This document shows positions 6,270-13,508 of a DNA stretch of 15,160 nt, piece after piece; the stretch's first letter is position 1, and each line of letters begins with the position of its first letter. The DNA is from Desulfobacteraceae bacterium (GTDB taxonomy: Bacteria; Desulfobacterota; Desulfobacteria; Desulfobacterales; JAABRJ01), in assembly GCA_011390985.1 (NCBI GenBank), contig JAABRJ010000506.1, forward strand, positions 1 through 15,160, in the 5' to 3' direction. The translations under genes and the position numbers were made by a program. The notes beneath the pieces were generated by a model. The model was not told the origin of the DNA. It saw nothing but the letters and a program-made list of their open reading frames with translations, and did no database searches.

Positions 6270-7478
6270 TTAAGTCGTTTCCGGGGCCTGCGCCATGGCG
6301 ATTTCAGGGAAAAGGTCCATGAAATAGGCCAGCGCCAGGGTCATCAGGCTCAAAAAACCCAGCGTGATCAGCGCGTCGGTCAGCCCCACGGGGATGGCTG
6401 CAGCGCCGTGATGGGCAAAGGCCGGCCCGATCAGCAGGAGGTGCTCGAGCCAGATGCCGACAATGATCAGGGCGCACAGCGCGATCATGAAAACCGGCCT
6501 GGTCTTGATGTTCTTGTTGATCAGCAGGACGAAGGGGATGATGAACGCCCCGGCGAAGACCCCCCATGCCAGCGGCTGCCACGGCATGCGCATCACCCGC
6601 TCGATGACGTAGCTGCTCTCTTCGGGGATGTTGCCGTACCAGATGACCACCAGCTGAACGTAGAAGAAATCGCCCCAGACCAGACAGAAGGCGAAAAACA
6701 GCTTGCCGAGGTCGTGAAACTGGCTGCTGGTCAGCCCCGAGGCCTCGCCCTGGGTCAGGCGGATCACCGCCGCCAGGATGATCAGCCCGCCCAGACCGAT
6801 GTAGAAGGCCTTGACGAAGGTGTAGGCCCCGAAGAGGGTCGAGACCCAGTGGGGGTCCATGCTCATCACCAGATCGAAGCCGATCAGCGAGAGCACCAGC
6901 GCAAAGGCGATGATGTAGAGCAGGCTGAAAACGGTCTTGCGCTGCTGCCAGCGCTCCGGGTCGGTTTCAAGCGCCGGCCGCCGGCGGGTGAAAAAGCCCC
7001 GTAAGCCGCGGTCCGCCTCGCCCGGCCGCAGCTTGGGCGCCAGGGCGTGGTAGAGGTAGCCGAACCCCAAGCCGTAGAGCAGCAGCAGGCCCGCGCAGTC
7101 CCGTGCGAAGAGAAACGGCACGTTCAGCCAGATTTCCTTGCCGTGAAGGTCCTCGTGCAGCCAGGGGAAGATATGCTCGCGGCCGATGAAGAGCCCCAGA
7201 AACAGCAGGAAGGACAGGGGGAAGAAGGCTGCGAAGGCTTCCGCAAGGCTCGAGAGCCGGCCGGTCCAGCGGGCTTTGACCAGGTGCATGAGGGCCGAAA
7301 AAAGCAGCCCGCCCTGGGCGATCGCGGACCACACCAGAAAGTTGATCAGGTAGGCCTGCCAGGCCCGCTGGGGATGCCCCCCGGCCAGCTGCAAGATGAA
7401 GGTCGCCAGAGCAACGGCCATCAGCAGGGCGCTGCCGATGATCAGCGGTTTGTTCTTGAGCGATAGGACCGGTTTCAT
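6270..7478 (-). CDS. actF: ActF, NrfD-like quinol-interacting membrane subunit of alternative complex III
   Basis: A 402-residue integral membrane protein with about ten hydrophobic helices, of the NrfD/PsrC superfamily. Recognisable stretches include AYLINFLVWSAIAQGGLLFSA near the N-terminus and the VMSMDPHWVSTLFGAY loop typical of ActF. ActF and ActC form the membrane core of alternative complex III, without haem. I choose the ATG at 7478 (MKPVLSLKNK), preceded by AAAGG with 4-nt spacing; an in-frame GTG at 7544 would add 22 residues of low-complexity sequence and lies 9 bp after the actD stop, so it cannot be fully excluded. The C-terminus is Ala/Thr-rich and ends 16 bp before actA. No actE-like gene lies between actD and this gene, unlike the canonical order. 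Confidence 0.92.
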   Translation of the reverse strand: MKPVLSLKNKPLIIGSALLMAVALATFILQLAGGHPQRAWQAYLINFLVWSAIAQGGLLFSALMHLVKARWTGRLSSLAEAFAAFFPLSFLLFLGLFIGREHIFPWLHEDLHGKEIWLNVPFLFARDCAGLLLLYGLGFGYLYHALAPKLRPGEADRGLRGFFTRRRPALETDPERWQQRKTVFSLLYIIAFALVLSLIGFDLVMSMDPHWVSTLFGAYTFVKAFYIGLGGLIILAAVIRLTQGEASGLTSSQFHDLGKLFFAFCLVWGDFFYVQLVVIWYGNIPEESSYVIERVMRMPWQPLAWGVFAGAFIIPFVLLINKNIKTRPVFMIALCALIIVGIWLEHLLLIGPAFAHHGAAAIPVGLTDALITLGFLSLMTLALAYFMDLFPEIAMAQAPETT

Positions 7479-7553
7479 GGTGCCTTTAAACCCCTTGCGG
7501 GTGAGTAGCTGGGCTGCCGGCAAGGGCCCCGGCTGCCGGCTCACGCCCCGCGT

Positions 7554-8063
7554 TCATGCCTCGAAAACCCGTACTTCGCCGCCTTTCCGCCGGAAGTAGG
7601 CCTCCAGTTCGGCCTGGCCGTCTTCGGCGCAGGTCGCCAGAATGCCGAAATGCGTCCCCGAGCAGCGCGGGTCGTAGTGTTTGAAATCCCCAAAGTCCGG
7701 CAGGTTGGTCTGGGTGATCAGGCCGATCACGTTGCCGAAGACGGCAAAGAGGATCGTGAACTCGAATCCCACGATGAAAAAGGGGACCAGCGAGACCACC
7801 GGTTTGCCCGAGACCATCAGCTCCCAGCGCGTGGCGGTGAAGATCGCCAGCAGAAAACCCGCGAAGAACCCGATGATGCCGCCGGCCAGGGTGAACCAGC
7901 CGACCTTGCTCTTCTTGACCTTCAGCGCGTGCGCCAAGCGCTGGCTGGGGATCGGGCTGTGGACCCGCTGGAGCTTCCAGGGGGTCTTGGGCAGGTCCGC
8001 GGCCACGGCCGCCGCCTGGTTCTCGTCGCTGAAGAGCCCCATGACATAGCGTTCAGCCGGCAT
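7554..8063 (-). CDS. actD: ActD, DUF3341 membrane subunit of alternative complex III
   Basis: A 169-residue protein of the ActD (DUF3341) family. A soluble N-terminal part (MPAERYVMGLFSDENQAAA, resembling a ferredoxin-like fold) is followed by two membrane helices at about 57-77 and 92-115, then the conserved C-terminal stretch LPDFGDFKHYDPRCSGTHFGI. In characterised complexes ActD contacts the ActC/ActF membrane core and carries no cofactor. The start at 8063 is preferred over an in-frame ATG at 8078 because AAGGAG (8070-8075) lies 6 nt before the former, inside the extra codons of the latter. The gene overlaps the end of actC by 11 bp, indicating translational coupling. Length and domain order are normal for the family. 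Confidence 0.94.
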   Translation of the reverse strand: MPAERYVMGLFSDENQAAAVAADLPKTPWKLQRVHSPIPSQRLAHALKVKKSKVGWFTLAGGIIGFFAGFLLAIFTATRWELMVSGKPVVSLVPFFIVGFEFTILFAVFGNVIGLITQTNLPDFGDFKHYDPRCSGTHFGILATCAEDGQAELEAYFRRKGGEVRVFEA

Positions 8064-9369
8064 GCGGTGCTCCTTCATGGAGGGTTTCCTTGATTTCCGT
8101 CATCGAGACCGACGGCAGGTGTTTGACAAACAGCAGGAAGAGGAAAAAGAACAGGCAGAAGCTGCCCAGCATGATGCCGAACTCGATCGCTGTCGGGGCG
8201 TAGAGGCCCCAGGCGTGGGGGATGAAATCGCGCGCGACGCTGGTGATGATGATCACAAAGCGCTCGAACCACATGCCGACGTTGACCAGCAGGGAGAGCC
8301 CGAAAAGCCAGCCGATTGAGGTGCGGATCTTTTTGAAGAAGAACAACAGGGGGATCAGGGTGTTGCAGACCACCATGATCCAGAACCCCACCCGGTAGTC
8401 GCCCAGCATGCGGTACCGGAACACTTCGATTTCGATGCTGTTGAAGCTGTACCAGGCGATGAAAAACTCGGTGGCATAGGCAAACCCGACGATCATGCCG
8501 GTCAGGATGATGGTCTTGGCGACGTTTTCGAGCACCGCAACGGTGATGATCTTTTCGTAGTTGAAGATCCGTCGCAGCGGGATCATCAGCGTCAGCACCA
8601 TCGCCAGCCCCGAATGGATGGCCCCGGCCACGAAATAGGGCGCGAAGATCGTGGTGTGCCAGCCGGGCACCACGCCCAGGGCGAAATCCCAGGAAACGAC
8701 GCTGTGGACCGAGATGACCAGCGGGGTCGCCAGGGCCGCGAAGAAGAGGTAGCCGCGCGTGTAGTGGCGCCACTGCTCGTGTTTGCCGGTCCAGCCGAGC
8801 GAGATCAGCGTGAAAATTTTCTTGCGCAGCCCTGTGGCGCGGTCGCGCACGGTGGCCAGGTCCGGCAGCATGCCGGTGTACCAGAAAAGCGAGCTGACCG
8901 TCAGGTAGGTGCTGATGGCAACCACGTCGAACATCAGGGGCGACTGAAAGTTGGGCCACAGCGTCCGCTGGTTGGGGTAGGGCAGCATGAAGTAGACCGC
9001 CCAGACCCGCCCCAGGTGCACAAAGGGAAAGAGCCCCGCCGTCAAGACCGCGAAAACGGTCATGGTTTCGGCGGCGCGCGCGATCGGGTTGCGCCACCCG
9101 GCCCGGAAGAGGTGCAGGATCGCCGAGATGAGGGTGCCCGAGTGGGCGATTCCGACCCAGAAGACGAAGTTGATGAGATAGGTGCCCCAGGCCACCGGGT
9201 TGTTCTGGCCGCCGACCCCGATGCCCACGAAAATCTGGTAGAGCCAGCAGGCCGCCCCCAGGAGAATGCCGCCCGCCAGCACGGCGACGATCAGCCAGTA
9301 GCCCGGCCGGGGTTTCTCCAGGGTTTGCAGGATCGTCTGGTCGATGGTCGCATAGGTGAGTTCTGACAT
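8053..9369 (-). CDS. actC: ActC, NrfD/PsrC-like quinol-oxidising membrane subunit of alternative complex III
   Basis: A 438-residue protein with about ten membrane helices, of the NrfD/PsrC superfamily. Family-typical stretches include WGTYLINFVFWVGIAHSGT near the N-terminus, the FMLPYPNQRTLWPNFQSPL loop, and AISTYLTVSSLFWYTGMLPD. ActC is the subunit that binds menaquinol in characterised alternative complex III and passes electrons to the iron-sulphur clusters of ActB, while its helices are proposed to provide a proton path. The ATG at 9369 lies 7 bp after the actB stop, with GGAG about 12 nt upstream, inside the actB end. The C-terminus overlaps actD. Length is normal (usual range about 430-490). 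Confidence 0.95.
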   Translation of the reverse strand: MSELTYATIDQTILQTLEKPRPGYWLIVAVLAGGILLGAACWLYQIFVGIGVGGQNNPVAWGTYLINFVFWVGIAHSGTLISAILHLFRAGWRNPIARAAETMTVFAVLTAGLFPFVHLGRVWAVYFMLPYPNQRTLWPNFQSPLMFDVVAISTYLTVSSLFWYTGMLPDLATVRDRATGLRKKIFTLISLGWTGKHEQWRHYTRGYLFFAALATPLVISVHSVVSWDFALGVVPGWHTTIFAPYFVAGAIHSGLAMVLTLMIPLRRIFNYEKIITVAVLENVAKTIILTGMIVGFAYATEFFIAWYSFNSIEIEVFRYRMLGDYRVGFWIMVVCNTLIPLLFFFKKIRTSIGWLFGLSLLVNVGMWFERFVIIITSVARDFIPHAWGLYAPTAIEFGIMLGSFCLFFFLFLLFVKHLPSVSMTEIKETLHEGAPHAG

Positions 9370-9376
9370 GTCTGGC

Positions 9377-12307
9377 TTATATCTCCTGAACCACTTTGTG
9401 CAGGTAAATAACCGCCGGTTTGGTGTTCAAATAGCCCATCACCTGATAGGCGCGCCGGTCCATGACCATCCGGCGCACCCGGCTTTCGCTGTCCATGAGG
9501 TTGCCGAAGCTCAGCGCAGCGGTGGGGCAGGTCTGCAGACAGGCGGGCTGGATTTCACCGTCGCGGATGCTCCTGTTTTCGTTTTTGGCCGTTCCGTGGG
9601 CCGCTTTGATCCGCTGGATGCAGAACGAGCATTTTTCCATCACGCCCTTGCTGCGGGCGGTGACATCCGGGTTGAGCTGGAGGTTCAGCGGGCGGGGCCA
9701 CTGCCAGGTGAACCAGTTGAAGCGCCGCACCTTGTACGGGCAGTTCTGGGAGCAGAAGCGCGTCCCGATGCAGCGGTTGTAAATCTGGTTGTTGAGCCCC
9801 TCCTTGGAGTGGTGCGGGGCGTACACCGGGCAGACCGCTTCGCAGGGTGCGTTGTCGCAGTGCTGGCACATCATCGGCAGGAAGATCACCTGGCGCTCGT
9901 CCTGGGGGTCCAGGTAGCGCTCGATCCGCAGCCAGGCCATCTCGCGGCCTTCGAGGATGTGCTGGGCGCCCACCACCCCGATGTTGTTCTCGGCGTAGCA
10001 GGCCGCCGCACAGGCGCCGCATCCGATGCAGCGGTCCAGGTCGACCACCATCGACCAGCGGTAATCGGCGTGGTCGTGGGGTGGGTAGGCGTCGCGCATT
10101 GGGTCGTAGCCCTCGGGCAGCGGCAGGGTCAGGGGGAAATCCTCCATGGTCAGCCCCGCCTTGGGGGGGTGCGCGTCGTCGTGCGCCGCGGCCTGCAGGG
10201 GCGTCGTCAGGGCGATCTTGCGGCCGTGCTGGATCCGGCTGCCGTCGGTGTGGGCCAGCGGCATTTGCCTGCCGGTGGGGGTCAGCAGCACGTCGCCGGC
10301 GGTGAAGACCGGACCGCCGGAGACCGCGTCGGCTTCCGGCGGCAGCAGGCCGAGGGGGCTGACGCCCTCGCCTTGGGCATAGCGGCCGTAGGCGCTGTGG
10401 CCCTGGCCGATGGCCATCACCAGCACATCGGGCCGGACCCCGACGGTTTCGTAAACCGGGGCTTCCAGGGTCCCGTGTGCCGAGCGCACCTGGACCACAT
10501 CCGCATGCCGGATGGCGCGATTTGCCAGGGTGTCCGGGTGGGCCAGCAGGGGGGTCTGCCAGGCCACCTTGGTCAGCGGGTCGGGGATTTCGCACAGCCA
10601 GGGGCGGTTGGCGCCGCGGCCGTCGAAAAAGCGGATGGAGGGCGCGGCCACCAGCACCAGACTGGCCGCGGCGGCGGGAACCGGGTCGAATGCGACCGGC
10701 ACTTCAGCCGGCAGAGGCGCCAGGGTTGGTGCCGCCGGAAGGTCGAAACGGCCCCCGCGCTGCAGGAACTCAACCCACTGGCGCTTCCCGTCGACGATCC
10801 CCTGCGCGGTCAGGCGCGCCTGGAGGTAGCCCTGGTAGTCGGGGAAGGGCGGATCGGCGCCGAAGGCCGCCCGCAGGATGACGTCCCCCAGACCGGGGGC
10901 AGCGGTCAGGCTGCCCATGGCGGGCTGCAGGCCCGAGATCAGGGCGCGCTTGCCGCCGTATTCGTCCCAGCTCTCCAGGGGCATGCGCACCGGCAGGACG
11001 AGGTCGGCCAGCAGGGTGGTCTCATCCATGAAATTGCTGGTGCTGACCACGAAGAGCCCGGGCTGGCCAAGGCCCTCGGCGATGCCGGCGCCGGGCAGCG
11101 CAAAGACGGGGTTGACGTTGTTGAGCAGCAGCACGCCGGTGGTGTCCGGGCTCAGGCGCTTGAAGAAGTCCAGCACCTCGGCCCGCGGGGCTGCGGTTTC
11201 GACCCGGTGGCGGTGGGCGAAGTCGATGCGGGTCAGGTCCGGGTCCAGCACGCGGTTGAGAAGGTTGGCGGCCAGGTTGGCGGCGACGTCGGCCGCGCCG
11301 CTGCCGGCGGTGGCGGTGCCCAGCACCAGGGGGGCCTTGGCCGCCAGCAGGCGCGCCGCCAGACGGTCGAAGGCGTCGGCGGGAATGTCCGCCAGTTGGG
11401 CGACTTTTTCAGGGGTGTAAGGCGCGCTTGCGGCCGTAAGTGACACTCGCAGGGGGGCCGGCAGGCTTTGGCCGCGGCCGCTTTCAAGGGCTTTGCGGAT
11501 CAGGCCGAGGGCCACCGCGCCTTCGCTGGCGGGGCGGCAGGCCAGCCAGAGGTCCGCGTTGGCGGCGGTGAGCGACTGGCAGGGGGCGATGTGGGCGAAA
11601 AAACCCTTGCGGTTTGTCTGCAGGGCGTGCATGGCCTTGAACTGACGGGCGTATTCCACCGGCGACAGCCAGGTCTCGAGGAAATCGGCCCCCAGGCAGA
11701 CCAGCAGGTCGGCCTGGTCCAGGAGGTAGGATACCAGGCCGTCCACCCCGAAGGCCATGCGGTTGGCGGTTTTGAGGGCCTCGTAGGCAAAGGGTTCGAA
11801 GACCAGCGGCGGCGGCGACTGCCACTGGTCGAGGGCCTCGCCGAAAAGCGCAGCCAGGCTTTCTCCGATGACCTCGGTCAGCACCCGCACCCGGCCGGCG
11901 CCGGCGCCGGCGGCCGCCCGGGTTTTTTCCTGCAGCAGCCCCTCGGCCGCGGCCCAGGACAGCGCCCGCCATTCCCCGTTTTCCTTCAGCTGCGGCGTGT
12001 CGAGGCGCTCCGGGTGGTAAACCGCCTGCAGCGCGGCTTGCCCGCGCATGCAGAGTCTGCCCTGGTTGATGGGGTGCAGGGGGTTGCCTTCAACTTTGAC
12101 CACCCGTCCCTCGCGGCTGCGGGCCAGAACGCCGCAGCCGGCCGGGCATTCGCGGCAGGTGGAGGCGTACCACAGCGCTTTGCCGGTGACGGTGTCGTCG
12201 GGGGCCTGGACCAGGGCGTAAATGGTTTTTTCGGGCTGGGAGGTGCAGCCGGCGGCAACCGAGACGCTGCCAACTCCGGCCGTCTTGAGAAAGGTTCGCC
12301 GATTCAT
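9377..12307 (-). CDS. actB: ActB, molybdopterin-oxidoreductase-like and ferredoxin fusion subunit of alternative complex III
   Basis: A 976-residue exported iron-sulphur protein. The N-terminus has a Tat signal (NRRTFLK) followed by a possible lipobox ending in AAGC21. Residues about 45-700 resemble the molybdopterin-oxidoreductase fold (ActB1); C51, C54, C58 and C86 form a CX2CX3CX27C set like the cluster motif of the DMSO-reductase family. From about 745 a ferredoxin-type domain (ActB2) follows, with CIGCGACAAAC starting at C760, then CQHCDNAPCEAVC, CIGTRFCSQNC, CSFC and CLQTC groups. This fits the three [4Fe-4S] and one [3Fe-4S] clusters known for ActB2. In studied complexes ActB1 holds no molybdenum cofactor. 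ActB would take electrons from quinol oxidised at ActC. It is the first gene of the operon, 269 bp from the predicted promoter -35, with GGGAGG 10 nt before the ATG. Nothing appears truncated. Confidence 0.96.
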   Translation of the reverse strand: MNRRTFLKTAGVGSVSVAAGCTSQPEKTIYALVQAPDDTVTGKALWYASTCRECPAGCGVLARSREGRVVKVEGNPLHPINQGRLCMRGQAALQAVYHPERLDTPQLKENGEWRALSWAAAEGLLQEKTRAAAGAGAGRVRVLTEVIGESLAALFGEALDQWQSPPPLVFEPFAYEALKTANRMAFGVDGLVSYLLDQADLLVCLGADFLETWLSPVEYARQFKAMHALQTNRKGFFAHIAPCQSLTAANADLWLACRPASEGAVALGLIRKALESGRGQSLPAPLRVSLTAASAPYTPEKVAQLADIPADAFDRLAARLLAAKAPLVLGTATAGSGAADVAANLAANLLNRVLDPDLTRIDFAHRHRVETAAPRAEVLDFFKRLSPDTTGVLLLNNVNPVFALPGAGIAEGLGQPGLFVVSTSNFMDETTLLADLVLPVRMPLESWDEYGGKRALISGLQPAMGSLTAAPGLGDVILRAAFGADPPFPDYQGYLQARLTAQGIVDGKRQWVEFLQRGGRFDLPAAPTLAPLPAEVPVAFDPVPAAAASLVLVAAPSIRFFDGRGANRPWLCEIPDPLTKVAWQTPLLAHPDTLANRAIRHADVVQVRSAHGTLEAPVYETVGVRPDVLVMAIGQGHSAYGRYAQGEGVSPLGLLPPEADAVSGGPVFTAGDVLLTPTGRQMPLAHTDGSRIQHGRKIALTTPLQAAAHDDAHPPKAGLTMEDFPLTLPLPEGYDPMRDAYPPHDHADYRWSMVVDLDRCIGCGACAAACYAENNIGVVGAQHILEGREMAWLRIERYLDPQDERQVIFLPMMCQHCDNAPCEAVCPVYAPHHSKEGLNNQIYNRCIGTRFCSQNCPYKVRRFNWFTWQWPRPLNLQLNPDVTARSKGVMEKCSFCIQRIKAAHGTAKNENRSIRDGEIQPACLQTCPTAALSFGNLMDSESRVRRMVMDRRAYQVMGYLNTKPAVIYLHKVVQEI

Positions 12308-12446
12308 TGGGGCACGGCCTCCCTCGACAGCAGCTGGAAAAGGTTAGGTGCACCCCGAATCCCCGCTGCAAACGGCCGCCCGGCGGATTCGGCGCCTGCG
12401 GCTCGGGGCCGGGACAGGCGTTTGGGGGGATGGGGCGGCCGCGGGC

Positions 12447-12461
12447 AAACGGTGACCGTTT
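12447..12461. promoter_or_regulatory. 15-bp palindrome in the act-cco operon leader (possible operator)
   Basis: AAACGGTGACCGTTT has two perfect 7-bp arms around a central G. It lies about 140 bp upstream of actB, downstream of the predicted promoter. Dyads of this size are typical of dimeric regulators, but it matches no regulator I can name, so an operator role is inference. Confidence 0.35.
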
Positions 12462-12511
12462 TCAGTCGATGACGGCAGGTTTGCGACGGCGATTCAGGCG
12501 GTTGGCATCAA

Positions 12512-12527
12512 CCCGCAGCGCTGCGGG
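12512..12527. promoter_or_regulatory. 16-bp perfect GC-rich palindrome just downstream of the act-cco promoter
   Basis: CCCGCAGCGCTGCGGG is a perfect palindrome about 25 bp downstream of the predicted -10. It could be an operator or part of an RNA stem in the leader. No T-tract follows on either strand, so an intrinsic terminator is unlikely. GC-rich sequence makes chance palindromes more common here. Apart from this, the 15-bp palindrome at 12447, the promoter and a stem-loop at 12603, I see nothing gene-like in the 315-bp gap between 12308 and 12622. Confidence 0.35.
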
Positions 12528-12551
12528 CGGAAAGGATGAACGGTTACGTCG

Positions 12552-12581
12552 TTTATAGAAATAATTTGATCCGCCTGTCAA
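12552..12581 (-). promoter_or_regulatory. Predicted sigma70 promoter of the act-cco operon
   Basis: On the minus strand TTGACA (12576-12581) and TATAAA (12552-12557) are separated by 18 bp, in the only AT-rich patch of the gap between the TIM-barrel gene and actB. Initiation would fall near 12545, giving a leader of roughly 240 nt before actB. The same two hexamers occur before the inositol-phosphate synthase gene. Predicted from sequence only. Confidence 0.65.
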
Positions 12582-12602
12582 GCGTCAGTTGCGGTCCAAA
12601 TC

Positions 12603-12617
12603 CGGCGCTGGGCGCCG
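12603..12617 (-). terminator. Weak stem-loop after the TIM-barrel gene
   Basis: CGGCGC and GCGCCG form a 6-bp stem with a 3-nt loop, 5 nt past the stop codon. On the minus strand it is followed only by GATTTGG, not a real T-tract, so termination would be partial at best. Confidence 0.35.
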
Positions 12618-12622
12618 CACCC

Positions 12623-13462
12623 CTATAGCAGCCCGGCTTCCTTGAAGAGCGGCAGCAGAAAGTCGCGGCTTTCGCGGCCCGCCTGCTCCGGCGTGTCCAC
12701 GTAGGGATAGAGTTCCAGGCTGATGTCGTGGCCATAGCCCAGGCGCGCCATGGCTGCAAAGAGTGTGCGGAAGGCGATGGCGCCCTGTCCGGCGATGAGG
12801 TGGTGGTGCCGGCGGCTGGGGGCGATGTCCTCGATGTGCATATGCCCCACCCATTGGTAGAGCTCCTCGAAGGCCGTGCGGGGGTCTTCGCCGGCGCAGA
12901 AGAAGTGCCCGATGTCAAAATTGATGCCCACCAGCGGCGAGCGGATGTCCCGGATGAATTCTTTGAATTGGGCGGTGTTCTCCATCAGCAGGCCCGGTTC
13001 GGGCTCCACCAGGACCCGCACGCCCAGTTCCTCGGCCAGGGGCACGACCTGGTCCAGCCCGGCGTGAAAAAGGGCCATGGCCGTTTTGCGGGAGAGGTCC
13101 CCGAGGGGGCCGCCGGGCGGCACCGAGATGCTGCGGCAGCCCAGCGCAGCAGCCATTTGCAGGCTGTCGCGGGTGTGGTGGATGCGGATTTGACGGCGTT
13201 CGGCCTGAGGCTCGATCCAGGACGGCAGGTAGGTGTCGCCCACCGCAAAGAGGGTGAAGCTGTTGATGTTGGTCACCCGCAGGCCCCGCCGCCGCAGGAC
13301 GGCCTTGAGCCGGTCGATGTCCTCCGGCCCGAAATCGGGGGGATAGAGGTGCGGGCGGTCGCCCATGATTTCGACGCCGTCGAAGCCGAGGTCGGCGATC
13401 TTTTCCAGGGCCTCGGTCAGCGGAAATTTGACAAACGCATTGGTGCTGTATCCGAAGATCAT
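12623..13462 (-). CDS. Xylose-isomerase-like TIM-barrel sugar-phosphate isomerase/epimerase
   Basis: A 279-residue cytosolic protein of the xylose isomerase-like TIM-barrel (AP endonuclease 2) superfamily. It opens with the family pattern MIFGYSTNAF and LGFDGVEIMGDRPHLYPPDF. The expected metal-ligand motifs are present: VEPEPG (Glu), NFDIGH (Asp/His), VGHMHIED (His) and LELYPY (Glu), so a divalent-metal aldose-ketose isomerase, epimerase or related activity is likely; the substrate is unknown. The start at 13462 is chosen because AGAGGA lies about 7 nt upstream and the family N-terminus begins there; the frame continues upstream into the neighbouring gene as non-homologous sequence. It follows the inositol-phosphate synthase gene by 46 bp and very probably shares its transcript, suggesting a role in making or modifying an inositol- or cyclitol-derived product. 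The function beyond the fold is inference. Confidence 0.88.
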   Translation of the reverse strand: MIFGYSTNAFVKFPLTEALEKIADLGFDGVEIMGDRPHLYPPDFGPEDIDRLKAVLRRRGLRVTNINSFTLFAVGDTYLPSWIEPQAERRQIRIHHTRDSLQMAAALGCRSISVPPGGPLGDLSRKTAMALFHAGLDQVVPLAEELGVRVLVEPEPGLLMENTAQFKEFIRDIRSPLVGINFDIGHFFCAGEDPRTAFEELYQWVGHMHIEDIAPSRRHHHLIAGQGAIAFRTLFAAMARLGYGHDISLELYPYVDTPEQAGRESRDFLLPLFKEAGLL

Positions 13463-13508
13463 CGTGGTTCCTCTGGGGGCCGGCCGGCTGCGGTGGCCGC
13501 CGCGGCTC

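Noticed and set aside
7479..7544. GTG at 7544 as the actF start
   Set aside because: The extra 22 residues do not look like the ActF N-terminus, and the ATG at 7478 has a purine-rich site close by; kept only as an alternative.
9356..11443. A 695-codon plus-strand open frame opposite actB
   Set aside because: Its composition (Gly, His, Gln, Val, Arg rich, no recognisable domain) is typical of the antisense frame of a GC-rich gene, and the opposite strand encodes an unmistakable ActB.
12565..12581. TTGACAGGCGGATCAA considered as an FNR/CRP-type site near the act-cco promoter
   Set aside because: The half-sites are 2 bp further apart than TTGAT-N4-ATCAA allows and one is imperfect; TTGACA is better explained as the -35 element.
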